A DNA stretch of 64,000 bases from Vitellaria paradoxa (GCA_019916065.1 CM034242.1:13274879-13338878); one strand, 5' to 3'. Positions 46,510-59,100 are shown, numbered from the stretch's first letter. A program made the numbers and translations. Notes: generated from the sequence alone by a model not told the origin.

Positions 46510-46806
46510 GGGGGCAATTCTGCCGGGTTTAAAAGGGTTGCAGTGGAGATATCTACTGCAAGGGTTACAGTGAAAAAATAAAGGGTTAAGATTTATTTGC
46601 ACTCTAATGACGCGTGATTTTAACATTTCACATTAATTGTGCTCTAATCATTTTTTTAATTTTTATTTTTATTTTGAAAATAATTTTAATTAAAATAAAT
46701 AGGAACCATTGAATTAAATGCAAGCAAATCTTAATCTTTCATTTTCCACTGCAGCCCCTGCAGTGGATATCTTCACTGCAGTCCCCTTGTACCCAATTCT
46801 GCCCCC
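46510..46806. mobile_element. Inverted-repeat element A, about 297 bp
   Basis: The left end GGGGGCAATTCTGCC and the right end, read inward GGGGGCAGAATTGGG, pair imperfectly. Just inside, 'gcagtggagatatctactgc' pairs with 'ctgcagtggatatcttcactgc'. The middle is A+T-rich and closely matches the middle of the neighbour at 46816-47083. No coding sequence. Confidence 0.65.
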
Positions 46807-46815
46807 TCCTCCCCC

Positions 46816-47083
46816 GTTCCAGGGGGCTGCAGTGAAGAAATCCACTGCGGGGCTGCAGTGGAAGAATGAATGGTTAATATTTGTTTGAACTTCAATGATA
46901 CGTAACTATTGACATTCCGCATTAATTGTGCTTCAATCAGATTTTTAAAATTTTTATTTTTATTTTAAAAATATTTTTAATTAAAATAAATTAAAACCAT
47001 TGGATTAAGTGTAAACAAATCTCAACGGTTCATTTTTCACTGCAGCTTCTGTAGTGGATTTCTTCACTGCAGCCCCCTGGAAC
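46816..47083. mobile_element. Inverted-repeat element B, about 268 bp
   Basis: The left end is GTTCCAGGGGGCTGCAGTG with an extension AAGAAATCCACT; the right end is its near-perfect complement, ending ...CAGCCCCCTGGAAC. The central part is colinear with element A ('cNttNaaNattaattgtgc', 'ttaattaaaataaat', 'aaccattgNattaa'). A and B are two members of one family lying head to tail 9 bases apart. Confidence 0.7.
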
Positions 47084-48313
47084 CCCCTTCTCCCGTTTCT
47101 CCTTCTCGTAGTGTTTGAATAACCAAAAAAAAAAAAAAAGAATAAAATAAATGAAAAGTTAGTTAATGTAAAAATAATATGCAGTAAAATTTGATTGGAG
47201 CTCTTAGTTTAAATTCTCTTCCTAACAATTCTTAGGGCTAAGCTTATGTGGGTGCATCCAACTCTTAAGTATGGGTCTAAATTTCTATCGTTATGCGAAT
47301 TTACGAATCTCTAACTTACTATTGTATGTTAAGGGGTCGATAGATGTGACGTAAATTAATGAAAATAAATTTTTTAAGAATTTAGATAGTAGAGTGAGTC
47401 TCTTGAGATCCAATTTAATTTTGATAAATTTTGATAAACAAAATAATCCTATTTGATTATTTGGAGTGGGACGGAGTACTTTGAACTTATTGTGTCCGTT
47501 GGTAATCTAACCCAGATGCTGATCAATGCTTTTCACTTTCCCAACGGTCGGTTACTTTTTATCCACGCTCATTTTATTTGGGAGGAGTTTGGAATGAAAA
47601 AAAAAAAATAAAATGAGATAATTTAAAATAATTTATGAGTTGATAATTTATATAATAAAATAAAAAATAAAAAATTTTTAAAATTCTTTAGTATTTTTTG
47701 ATTTGCCATACGCATTCAATGTGGCTGTGATTTTCAGAAGTTTAAGCTTCATTTTTATTAAAAAAAAAATTGCAGTTGAACAGTGGTGACCGAAAAGACT
47801 AAATTACCCTTGCATGCAGATGGTGGGGCGTGAAGAGGGGCAAGGAGGAGGTGGTGGGCAGTCAGGTTTCAATTTGCTTGAGCTACACCGGACCAAAACT
47901 GAGATTGTCGCTCCGTTTGATTTGTAAATAAACTGTATAAAATTTTATAAATCACTATTAATTTTATATCATATTAATTTTTTTTATTTTATTACACGTA
48001 TTACGAATTTTTAAATATTACAAATTTTTAATTTATCTCAATTTAACTCACTTTAAACTCACCTGACGCGGATGATCATGATCGCTGATTTTGCTTTCAT
48101 ATTTTCAAGGTTGGCCCCAATCATTTCATAATTAGGTAGAATGGGATGGCCCACAATAGCTAATCATGCTCATCTGAATTAATAAAATAAATAAAATATT
48201 AGTAAAGCTGTGGACAATAGATAAGAACAAACAAATCATATTACAAAAAAAAAAAAAAAAAAAAAAAAAACAAACCATCCTGTTAACATCCTTTTGGCTC
48301 TTTCCAGAACCTA

Positions 48314-48346
<33 letters not shown>

Positions 48347-49320
48347 AAGTGTCTCTTACACTGTCCTTTTTATTTTTTTTCTTTCCCTAGTTTGAATTTC
48401 ATTAAAATGTCCAAACATCCTTTGAGTCATCAACTTTATGTATGAATTTAATTAAAAAATTAAAAATATAATATATCAACATAATTTAATTTTTAATATA
48501 AAAAAATTTAAATTTGGAAACTTATCAAAAATATTTTTTATTTTTAAAAATTTCACTTATAATATATGAGTTACATTGTTATGATAAAAATTAAAAATAT
48601 TTTAGTAAATTGTCAGATTTTATATTTTGAAATTATTTTATTATAATAATTTAATTATATTGATAAGTTATATTTTTTTTAATTTTTTATAATTTAGTGA
48701 AATTAATATGTAAAGTAATGATACAAAGTATATTTTGATTATTTCAATAAAATTAAAAAAAAAAAGAAAAATGTTAAGTGCTAGAGGCATGAGACATCTA
48801 AGGGAAGTAAATAGAGGTTCTCAAAATTGAAAAGTAAACTTATTTTTATTTTAAAATGTTTAATATATTTTATTTTTAATTGCACACTAGCATTCGAGTT
48901 TAGAATTATTCATTTAGTAGAATTGATTTGGTTTTAAAGTAAATAATTAATTTGATAAATAAAATTTCATATGTGAAATATATATTTAAATTTTAGAATA
49001 GAATAGAATTTAATTAAATTAATTTAAAGAAATACTAAATTTAACTTTATTAATGAAAAAAATAAATATAATATATATAAATAAATTTATTCACTTACTT
49101 CAATGACTTAAGGAAAGAATAAATTTTTGTTAAATCTAATGTTTTAAATTAAAATTTAAAAGATATAAAATTTTAAAATTTAAATTATAAAATAAAATAA
49201 AATTTTATTTGTAAAATTTTATTTTAATTTTAAACGTAAGTATTAATAAAAATTTTAATCAAATAAATTAAATTTCATTAAATTGAACATTTCAAAGCGT
49301 AAATTTATTGACAAGAATGA
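47084..49320. other. Intergenic DNA, no gene recognised
   Basis: A+T-rich. Contains an (A)n run of 25-30 bases at about 48245-48271 and a (CT)n tract at about 48320-48347. 48950-49300 is a copy of the dispersed repeat also found beside the B3 genes. Confidence 0.5.
48950..49300. repeat. Dispersed A+T-rich repeat, copy near PIP1 promoter
   Basis: Colinear phrases with the copies near 7900, 8800 and 14500: 'aatactaaatttaactttNtt', 'gatataaaattttaaaattt', 'taaacgtaagNattaNNaaaa'. It ends only about 80 bases before the likely TATA box of the aquaporin gene. Confidence 0.5.
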
Positions 49321-49377
49321 GGACATCTAGCATTACTTTTTTTTTTTTTTCTTTTTAGGAGAATAAGGACTTTCCAC

Positions 49378-49387
49378 CTATAAAAAA
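49378..49387 (+). promoter_or_regulatory. TATA box of the PIP1 gene
   Basis: CTATAAAAAA lies about 110 bases before the start codon in a short G+C-richer stretch. It is a good plant TATA consensus. The implied transcript would have a leader of about 80 bases. Confidence 0.65.
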
Positions 49388-49494
49388 AACCCAAGCCAAT
49401 CCCCATCTTCTGTTACATCTTTCACAAGCTGCTTCCAGGGGTGAGGAAGGAGTGAGAGAGAGTTCTTCATTGAGAGGAAGGTCTGTGAGTGAAA

Positions 49495-49875
49495 ATGGAG
49501 GGTAAGGAGGAGGATGTGAAGCTTGGAGCTACGAAGTTCACAGAGAGGCAACCTTTGGGCACTGCAGCTCAAGGCGACAAAGACTACCAGGAGCCACCAC
49601 CAGCACCTTTGTTTGAGCCTGAGGAGCTAACTTCATGGTCCTTCTACAGGGCTGGGATTGCAGAGTTCATGGCCACTTTCCTCTTCTTGTACATCTCAAT
49701 TTTGACTGTCATGGGTGTGTTGAGAACAACTAACAAGTGTGCTTCTGTGGGTACCCAAGGGATTGCTTGGGCCTTTGGTGGTATGATCTTTGTCCTTGTG
49801 TACTGCACTGCTGGTATCTCAGGTAAGCAATTCTCCTTCCACTAAAAAGCTCTGTTTCTTCTCTATTTATGCTCC

Positions 49876-49914
<39 letters not shown>

Positions 49915-52900
49915 GGGTTGAGAGATCTCTTAGATTTTCTGCTCACTTGAACTTGGAACTAATTTGTTTTCCTATTTTTGGTCAATTTATGGCGTTGTCT
50001 TTCTTTTCCTTTTTTTTTTTTTGGTTTTTTTTTGGGGGGGGGGGGGTGATTTTTTTGGGTATTTAGTACTTTAGCTTGGTAGGGCTGTACGCATGTTTCT
50101 TGGTTGAGCTTGAGTTATATTTGAGTATTATAGAGACTCATATGAGGAAAAGATACCTCTTTGTGCTTTTTTTTTTTTTTTTTACCTCCCCCAGGTCATT
50201 CATTAATTAGATTGGATATCTATTGCCTAGAGTTGTTGTTGTTGGTTTTTTTTTTTTTTTTTCAAGGATTTATTGGACAATTAACTCCTTTTGGTTGTCT
50301 ATTTTGCTTATCTTTGCCCCAAATTTCTTAAACAAAAATTTGTTGCAACAGGAGGACACATTAACCCAGCTGTGACCTTGGGTTTGTTCTTGGCAAGGAA
50401 GCTATCCCTGACCAGGGCTCTCTTCTACATGGTGATGCAGTGCCTTGGAGCCATCTGTGGTGCTGGTGTTGTCAAGGGTTTCCAGCCTAACCCGTATCAG
50501 CTTCTGGGTGGTGGGGCCAATACTGTTAAACATGGCTACACCAAGGGTGATGGCCTTGGTGCTGAGATTGTTGGCACCTTTGTCCTTGTCTACACTGTCT
50601 TCTCTGCCACTGATGCCAAGAGAAGTGCCCGAGACTCGCATGTCCCTGTATGTGATCTTTCTTCCTCTTCTCCATTACTTGGATTTAACTCATTTTTCTC
50701 TCTATAATAAATTTATTTAGTTAATCTTCTTTTTCTTTTTCTTTGTCTATTACTTTGCATTCAATTCCACAGGTTCTGTCCTATATGTTTCCTTGACTTT
50801 GGTTTTCTTAATTTTTAATTCATGCTTTTTTTTTTTTTTTTTTTTTGTGGTATCTTGTGTGTCGATAGAATTATGTTAATTGCTAGTGATTATGTCCTTG
50901 ATCTGTAATTATTCCAGCCTATATTAGTAGAAACCTTGTTCATGATATGGGTATTTAGTCTATGGTAATCACTAGGGCTTAGTTCTGGGATGATGTTATT
51001 TGGTGTTTGTGTCTTGTTCATTATATATATGTATAGTGGGTTGTGGTCTGAGCTGCTTCAGAAACTGTTGTGTGTCTGAGCCATGGCTTTGACGGATTAT
51101 TATTTGTTATTACTTTTGTGGTCTGATTGGGTTAGCAACTTAGCATCTTTGGTTTGTATACCTTTTTCTTTTAATTCTTTTATTCTTTTTGGTGGGAGTG
51201 GGAGTTGGGCAGACTATTTGTTCTTACTTTTGGAAAATGATTTTGATCTGGCTTATGTGATATTTTTTGAGTATTTGATCCGTGATGTGCTTTTAGGTGC
51301 ATGTGGGTTTGGGAACCACAACCAATACTCCCTGTTTGGCCTTGGCCCGAGGAAATTGTATTCAAAAACATATTTTCAAAGAGTGTTAAAAAGATAACTG
51401 GTTTGAAATTTAAAAAACCCATTTGGTGATTATGGAAATGCAGATATATAGGCGTTTACCATCACTGCAACAGGATATAAAATTAATCAAAACTTCCTGG
51501 TGTCAGTGGTCTTGGTCTAGCTCAACACAGACTAAGCTGGCTTGACCGAGCTTACTATTGATCCTCCTTTTAGGATGAAAAATTGTCTTTCTTCATTGTT
51601 GTTTGGATAGATGGAAAGGAATATGTGAAAAATACAAATATATGTGTGAATGTATATGATATAATTCTAATTTTGTACTCAAAAATTATTTTAAAAATAG
51701 GTGGGACAAACTTTTTAAATTGGCTCCTCCTTTCTCCGCTTTCTCTCTCCACTTTCTCTCCTTTTTTTTCCCTCCCTTTTTGGGAGTAAAAAACTATATG
51801 GACTCCTCATGTCTTTTTCCTTCATTTTTTCCCTGCCCTCCCACTTTTGGCAGTGTTTGTTTTGGTGGAAAACTAAGTGGATGGAATGTGGAAGGAGGAT
51901 ACTCACCCTTTTCCACAGTTTGGTTGGAAGGACAAATGGAAAGGAAGAAGGGGAGAAAAAGAGGGGGTGAGGCCCACAAATATTTATTCTCTTGCAGTAT
52001 GTTTGGCATAGAAGAAAAGTGGGAGGAAGGAATAAGGAAGGAAAGGAAAGGAAAGGAAAGGAAAGGGAGAGGAAGTGTGTTTGATTGAGTGGAAAACTAG
52101 GAGGAAAGAAAAAAAAATATACGTGTATGTATATATTATAATTTATTTTTTGAATTAAAAATTATTTAAAAAACTGGGTTACACTTTTTGTAATCATTAT
52201 CACATCTCTCTCTCTCCCCCCTCCTCTCCTCATTTTTCAACCATTTTTGCCCCGAAGTGAGAGGGATCCTCCCTCTCTTCCTTCCCTTCCCTTCCCTTCC
52301 ATTTATCTCTCCAACCAGATCAAGGAAGGGGATGATGATCCCTCTTCCTTCTTCCATCCCTCCTATTTTCCACCGAAACAAATGGTACCTGAGTTTCGTT
52401 GGGTGGAAAAGTGGGAGGGAAGGGAAAAAATGAATGAAAAAAGACATGGGTACCCCCATATCTTTATAGTATGTTTTGTATAGAAGAGAAGTGGGACGAA
52501 GGAAAAATGGGAGGAAAGGAAAGGGAGAGGAAGGAAGTGTGTTTGCTGAGTGGAAAAGTAGGACGAAAGAAAAAAAATAAATTTGTATGTATATGTCATA
52601 ATTTTTTTTTGAATTAAAAATTATTTCAAAAAAAAAAAAAAGAAGGATCCCACTTTTTTAATCATTATTACACTTTCCCTTTCTCTCTAGCTCCTCCTTT
52701 TCCATCCATTTGCCGCCCAAAATTGGGAGGATAAATATTTGTGGACCCACCCCCTCTTTTCCTTCTCTTCTTCCTGCTCTCTTCCTTTCTTTTGTCGCCT
52801 TTCTTTCCATCCGCCTTGTTCTCCACCAAAACAAACACATTGCTAAAGGAAAACCACTGCTTTCTTCCCCCTCTTCCTTCCTCCCACTTTTTCACCAAAC

Positions 52901-53174
52901 CAAACATACTGCAAGTCTAAGGGTAGGAGGTTCCCATGTCTTTTTTCCTTCAATTTTTCTCTTCCCTCCTACTTTTCCACCCAACGAAACTAAGATACTG
53001 TTTGTTTTGGTGGAAAACAAGAGGGATGGACGAGGGAAGAGGGATTATCATCCCTTTCCTTGGTTTGGTTGGAGAGATAAATGGAAGGGAGGGAGGAAAA
53101 GACGGGGTGCACCCACCATTTTTTTCCTCTCACTTTTGTGTGGAAATGGGTGGAAAAGGAGGGGAGAGAGAGAG

Positions 53175-53214
<40 letters not shown>

Positions 53215-54661
53215 TGATAATAATTACAAAAAGTGGGACTCACTTTTTTAAAATAATTTTTAATTCAAAAAATAAATTATAATATATACGTACACATGTA
53301 TATATATTTTCTTTCCTCTACTTTTCCTTTCCTTCCCTTATTCCTTCCTCCCACTTGTCTTCTACACCAAACATAGCATAAACAAAGCCACTGCTTTCCT
53401 CCTCCCCCTCTTCCTTCCTCCCACTTTTTCACCAAACCAAACATACTGCAAGTCTAAGGGGACATTGTGTGATTGAAATGTTATGGAGGGAAAACTGGAG
53501 GGAAATGGTTGATGGAAAAGTGGGGGACGGGTAATCAATTTGTATTGATGTCAAAAATACGATTGTCCTACTCTAGAAATCCCTCTTTGCAAAACAATAG
53601 GAGGGATCTTTAGATGTAAGGTTATAATGGTAATTTGACTATATATACAAATACGATTGTCCTACTGTAATTTGACTATATATACATTTTTTCAATCCTT
53701 TCTATTTTCCTTCCAAACCAAACAAGGGAAGCGAATCCATTCATTGTTTCTCATTCCAAACAGAGGAAAGAAAATATTCTTTCTTTTGAAGGTGAAAAAG
53801 TCATCCCTATGTTCTCTCTCTCTCCACTTTATCCCTTTTACCAAACATAGCATTGTATATGGTATGGTTGGTTGGGTGTGAAGTGGGAGGAAAGTTGGGA
53901 GGGAAGTAATGGTTTTCCTTTGGTTGGTTAGGTGGAAAAATTGGGAGAGAATTGAAAGAGGGGGGAGGGAAAGAGGAAGGGGGGAAAAAACATGCGGGCC
54001 TCGTATGTTTTCTTTTTCCTCCCCAAAATGGGACACAAAGAGGAGGGAAAGAGGAGATAGAAAGAGGGGAGGGGAGGGGAGGGGAGGGGATGACAAAATA
54101 TAAAAAGTGGGTCCCATTTCTTATTGTAAACCACTATTTTGGTACGAAATTTTAATTATAACATGCATAATATATATATATATATATATATGTTCCACAC
54201 ATTCAACCAAGTAACATTGAGTAAAGAAAGAAATTGGGTGATAAATTTCTGTCTTCATTTATGCGTGGACGTCTATTATGATGATTTAATTTTCTCTTCT
54301 TGCCATGAATTTGCAGATATTGGCACCACTTCCCATTGGGTTTGCAGTTTTCTTGGTTCATTTAGCCACCATTCCCATCACAGGAACCGGCATTAACCCA
54401 GCCAGGAGTCTTGGAGCTGCCATCGTCTTCAACAGGGACATCTCTTGGGATGACCAAGTAAAGTCACACTTTTTTTATTACCTGAGTTCACTTTTGAGAT
54501 TTTCCATGTTATGGTTATTAACAATATATGAAAGCTAGCTAATGCTCTCTCTCTCTCTCTCTCAGTGGATCTTCTGGGTTGGACCCTTCATTGGAGCTGC
54601 CCTTGCTGCTGTCTACCACCAGATTGTCATCAGAGCCATTCCCTTCAAGGCCAGGCCATAA
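49495..54661 (+). CDS. PIP1: Plasma membrane intrinsic protein, PIP1 subfamily aquaporin, 286 aa, 4 exons
   Basis: Exons 49495-49822, 50352-50647, 54317-54457 and 54566-54661 join in frame to 286 codons and a TAA, the standard PIP1 length and intron layout. The protein is a six-helix channel for water, and in some PIP1s CO2 or H2O2, across the plasma membrane. It usually works in heterotetramers with PIP2. The PIP1-type N-terminus reads [20 protein letters not shown] and later [15 protein letters not shown]. The two pore motifs are intact: HINPAVT (NPA 114-116) and GINPARS (NPA 235-237). Selectivity-filter residues His223, Thr232 and Arg238 fit the water-type aromatic/Arg filter. Loop D has the conserved ARDSHVP with the pH-gating His about 206. 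The ATG at 49495 is the first ATG of the frame and starts the usual MEGKEED. Intron 2 is 3669 bases long. No defect was found; which PIP1 isoform it is cannot be told. Confidence 0.95.
49876..49912 (+). repeat. (CT)n microsatellite in PIP1 intron 1
   Basis: About 17 uninterrupted TC units lie just after exon 1. A long T tract and a G run (about 50030-50047) follow. Both are length-variable sequence types. Confidence 0.75.
51990..53400. repeat. Large imperfect inverted repeat inside PIP1 intron 2
   Basis: The left arm, about 51990-52520, matches the complement of about 52870-53400. Paired landmarks: 'cgtgtatgtatatattataat' with 'attataatatatacgtacac'; 'atccctcttccttcttccat' with 'atggacgagggaagagggat'; 'agtttcgttgggtggaaaag' with 'cttttccacccaacgaaact'. 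A third related block at about 52480-52690 and direct copies at 51830 and 53860 show nested insertion of one family. The '(t)cttccccctcttccttcc' phrase and its flanks form a direct repeat at about 52858 and 53402. Confidence 0.75.
53179..53212 (+). repeat. (GA)n microsatellite
   Basis: About 16 GA units in the right arm of the intron hairpin. The left arm has only a short (TC)n at the equivalent site, so the tract expanded after the arms separated. Confidence 0.7.
54544..54565 (+). promoter_or_regulatory. PIP1 intron 3 acceptor built from a (CT)n repeat
   Basis: The polypyrimidine tract before exon 4 is a pure CT microsatellite ending CTCAG at 54565. Length changes would alter the tract used by the splicing machinery. 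Confidence 0.7.
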
Positions 54662-55532
54662 GTTCATGAACCCCCCCCCCCCAATGTGCCTTCTTTACTC
54701 TCTTAGTCTGGGTTGCATATGTAATTTTCCTTTTACTCTTGAGGGTGTAATTGGTACTCAGATGTTAAGTATGCCTGTTTGTGTGTAAATTATATGTATT
54801 TAAAGCTTGTGGCAGCTTATGAATGAAGAGTTCTTGAATGGTTTTTATCTTTGTAAAATTCTCTCATGGTTAACTTGGGCCTTTTATTAGTATTATTATT
54901 AAAGGAGAACTGATTGCGTTGATGGGTGGTTTTGTTTTAATAGGCAATAATGATGTTACTATTTTAGTAAGTAATAGGGAGAAGAGTAGTGACGTTAATT
55001 CACGACAAGCTCAGAAAACTCTTGAAATGGTATAAGCTAATTTAAAGAAAGTTAAGAGGCAAGTGGTTTTTTTATGTCATATTTATTTGGTTGTTATAAT
55101 ATAGGTGACGTTTGAAGTATTGAAAAAGTTAAAAAAGAAGAAAGATTAAAAGTTGGTATAAAAAATGAAAAAATAATAAGTAAAAAAATTTGATTTCAAA
55201 AAGAAGTTAACAATTTTTGAAGTTTATTACCAGTTTTTTAAAAAGTTTAAAATTTTCAGACGGAGCTGTATTGGAGAGGAAAGAATGCAATTCACTAAAG
55301 GTTTGTTTGGTGGTTTAATTTTTTAAATAATTTTGAGTAATTTTTATCAAAAATTGTTAGTTGTACCAAAAAAAAATAATTTTTAGTAATTTTTGAATGT
55401 TTAGTAATATTTTTGGTTATTTTTGACTTTTTAGCAACTATTGTTAATTTTTAATAAGTTTTGATAATTTTTCGGTTGAGAAATTACTGTAACAAAGTAA
55501 AAAGATGATAACAGTTGGTGGTTTGTCAAACA
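54662..55532. other. PIP1 3' region and short intergenic stretch
   Basis: 54662 to about 54860 is probably the 3' untranslated region. 55300-55532 begins 'aggtttgtttggtgg' and ends 'gtttgtcaaacacgc', which may be a small MITE with GTTTG ends whose right border is cut by the copia insertion. Confidence 0.4.
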
Positions 55533-55537
55533 CGCTA

Positions 55538-55976
55538 TGTTGGACCGATTCAAACACACACACGATATATGGAAGAAAACAGTAAAGAGATCAACACACA
55601 GATTTACGTGGTTCTTCAAAATTCGGGTATGCTCATGGGAGCATGAGTGAGAGTTCTTTCTTATTGATTACAGGGTTACATAGAGAATATTTATAACCAT
55701 TTCTATTCCTAACCCTAATAGGATTACATGCTCTATTTCTAACTTTAATAGAATTACATGGTCTGATTCTCAAAATATCTTTAATTACACCGTACCATAC
55801 CGCTTTGGGCCTACGGCCCAACCCACTACACATTGAATCCGAGATAAGGGCAGGTACTTCACTCCGCTCTGTTCCATTCAGTCGCTTCGCTTCCCTCGTT
55901 CCACTGCACTCCGTTTCGCATCCGCCCCTTTTTCCTAATACTTGGTTCCTCTCCATATGAGCCATAAGTCCCAACA
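55538..55976 (-). repeat. 3' LTR (439 bp)
   Basis: Left copy on the plus strand, downstream LTR of the element. It lacks the segment around 60278-60305 present in the partner LTR. Confidence 0.9.
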
Positions 55977-55989
55977 ATCTCCACCTTAG
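55977..55989 (-). other. Polypurine tract of the copia element
   Basis: On the minus strand CTAAGGTGGAGAT abuts the 3' LTR, the usual plus-strand primer position in copia elements. Confidence 0.8.
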
Positions 55990-56172
55990 CGAATACTCGC
56001 CCTTTCAGGAGTCAAACAACCTTGTTCAACTAGTTTGGGGGAAATGTCTCCTCTCTAGCACCGAGAAACATTAACCAAGTCCAAGCAATGCTCGAACTTG
56101 TTCGTGGTAACCGTTTTTGTCAACATGTCAGCTGCATTTTCTGAAGTGTACACCTTCTTAAGTATGATCAAG

Positions 56173-59100
56173 TCACCCATAGCAACCAACCTTCACTTTG
56201 TGAAACCTCACATTGATGATCTTGGTCCGTGCATGATACACTTGATGCTTTGCCAAATAAATGGCACTCTGACTAACATAGAACAGTTGCACTCCACCTT
56301 GATCTATGCCCAGTTCTTTCACTAACCCCTTTAGCCACAATGCTTCCTTAGCAGCCTTAGTCACCGCTATATATTCAAACTTAGTAGTAGATAGAGCCAC
56401 TAGAGGTTGTATATGGATCTCCAACAAACAGGACCACCTGCAAGTGTAAACACATACCCTGTCGTAGACCTTCTGTCATCCACACCTCCAGCATAATCAG
56501 CATCAACAAACCCTACAACTGAAATCTGATCTTGTTGCCTAGCAAACATAATCCCACGGTCCACTGTACTTCTCAAGTATCTGAAAACCCACTTGACTGC
56601 CGCCCAATGCTCTTTACTTGGATTGGCCATGTTCTTACTGACTATGCTAACTACATGTGCCAAATCGGGTCTTGTACACACCATTGCATGCATCAAGCAA
56701 CCAACTGCGCTGGCATAAGGCACTTTTGACATGTCTTGAATTTCTTCAGCTGATTTTGGACACTGTGCTGAAGACAATTTGAAATGATTCGCCAAAGGAG
56801 TGTTGACCAACTTTGCATTATTTATGCTAAATCTTTCCAACACTTTCATGACATAATCCTTCTGAGATAACCATAGCTTCCCAGCTGACCTATCTCTGCG
56901 AATCTCCATTCCGAGTATTTTCTTTGCGGCGCCCAAATCCATCATATCAAATTCCTTCCTCAACAAAGACTTCAACCCGTTTACCTCAACTAAACTCTTT
57001 GCAGCAATAAGCATATCATCCATATAAAGTAGCAAGAAAATATATGAACCATTATCAAGACTCTTAACATAAACGCAACAATCATACTCATAGCGTGTGA
57101 ACCTGATCTGAATCATGTACGAATTAAACTTCTTGTACCATTGTCTCGAAGATTATTTAAGCCCATAATGCGACTTCCTCAACCGACATACAAGATGCTC
57201 AGTCCCTGGCTGCTTGAATCCCTCAAGCTGCTCAATGTAAATGACTTTCTCCAAATCACCGTGAAGAAAAGCTATTTTCACATCCAGCTGCTCTAACTCC
57301 AGATCATAGCTAGCCACCAATGCCAAGATAATTCTGATCGAAGTATGCCTCACAACTGGAGAAAAGACCTCATCATAATCAATTCCCTTTCTCTGTTAGT
57401 ACCCTTTTGCTACTAACCGAGCCTTGAACTTCTTCTTTTCCTTTTCTGATGCAGCTTCTTTCCTTTTATACACCCATTTGCAACCTATTGTCTTCTTTCC
57501 CTCGGGCAATTTTGTCAACTCCCAAATTTAGTTCTTGTGCAATGACTCCATTTCCTCCATCATGGCTTCCATCCATCTGTCCTTTTTAGAACTAATGATA
57601 GCCTCCTGAAAAGTAGACGGATCCCCACTGATAGTAGTTAGAGTAAAAGAAACCATATCCTCAAACCCATAGCTTTTAGGTGCTTTAATAGTACGTCTGG
57701 GTCTCCTTGTGGCTATGTTTTCTTGCTGCTGTTGTTTTTGCTGTTCTCCTGTCTCAAAACCACGTATGTCAGAACCATTTAGCTCAACCTGTATACCCTG
57801 CTGCTTGTTACCTTCCATTGACTCGAATTTCTGATGCGTCTTGACCATTGAACTTTCTTTGTTTCTGGATCTCAAAGCTTGTATCCTTTTACCCATTTTT
57901 CATACGCAATAAAGATACACTGTTTAGATTTTGCATCAAGCTTTGACCTCTCATCCTCAGGAACATGAACATAAGCTAGACAACCAAAAACTCGTAGAAT
58001 TGAATAATCTACATCTCTCCCTGTCCACACCTCTTCTGTTACCTTTCCATCCAGAGCAATACTCGGTGACCTATTTATAATAAAACATACCATATTCACT
58101 GCTTCTGCCCAGAAAATCTTAGGAAGTCCTGCATTCAATCAGATACACTGTGTTTTCTCCGTTATAGTTCTATTCATCCTTTCTGCCACCCCATTCTGCT
58201 GAGGTGTCTTAAGAACTGTAAAGTGTCGCTGAATCCTATGCTCCTCACAAAACTTCAGAAAAAGCCCATGCTTATACTCTTTCCCATTATCTGTCTTGAG
58301 ACACTTAATTCGCTTCCCTGTCTGGTTTTTCACTTCAGCTTTCCACACTTTGAATTTATCAAAAACTTCATATTTGTGTTTCATGAAGTACACCCAAACT
58401 TTCTTTGAAAAATCATCGATAAAGGTCGCGAAATACAGAGATCCTCCTTTAGAAGCTACACTCACTGACCCCCAAGCATCTGAATGTATATAGTCAAGAA
58501 TTTCCTCCGTTCTATGAGTAACACCTCTAAACTGCACCTTACACTGTTTTCCTAGAACACAGAACTTGCAGAATCCAACCTTGCACGTTTTCACCCCTTT
58601 CAGCAGATTTCTCTTATGTAGCTCTAACATTCCACGTTCCCCCATATGCCCCAAATGCATATGCCAAAGAATAGTATCATCAGCATCTTCAGTTATAGTG
58701 GCAACAGCTCCACCTACAACTGTACTCCCTATAAACTTATAAATATTTCCAGAACCTTTCAAACCCTTCAAGATCACCATAGCACCTTTTATTACCTTCA
58801 TTGCTCCACATTCTGTTTTGTACCTGTAGCCTGCAGAGTCTAAGGTTCTCATCGAAGTTAAGTTTTTCCTCAAATCTGGAACATGCCTAACATCACCCAA
58901 GGTTCTCACAACAACATCAAACATTCTGATTTTAACTGTCCCTATTCCTATGACTTTGCAAGATGCATTATTACCTATAAGAACAGTACCACAATACACT
59001 GACCTATAGGTGTTAAACCATTCTCTGTTAGGCGACATGTGATAAGAGCATGCTGAATCCAGAATCCATGAGTCTGACAGATGATCCACATGGGCTGAAA

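Larger units (their letters stand above)
50648..54316 (+). other. PIP1 intron 2, 3.7 kb, repeat-filled
   Basis: 50648-51710 is ordinary T-rich intron. 51720-54110 is dominated by purine-rich (ggaaagg, gggagg) and complementary pyrimidine-rich blocks in direct and inverted orientation. Many fragments read '(t)ttggtggaaaactaNgNgg' and 'cataNaNgaNaagtgggaNgaagg'. Open frames on both strands are by-products of the low complexity. Confidence 0.75.

Noticed and set aside
51570..54155. A dense set of 60-156-aa open frames on both strands
   Set aside because: They lie in purine/pyrimidine-rich repeats of PIP1 intron 2, where stop codons are rare by composition; the translations are low-complexity and unrelated to known domains.
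55300..55537. MITE whose border was hit by the copia insertion
   Set aside because: GTTTG-containing ends are visible, but the flanking duplication does not match after removing the copia element, so it is kept only as a remark.
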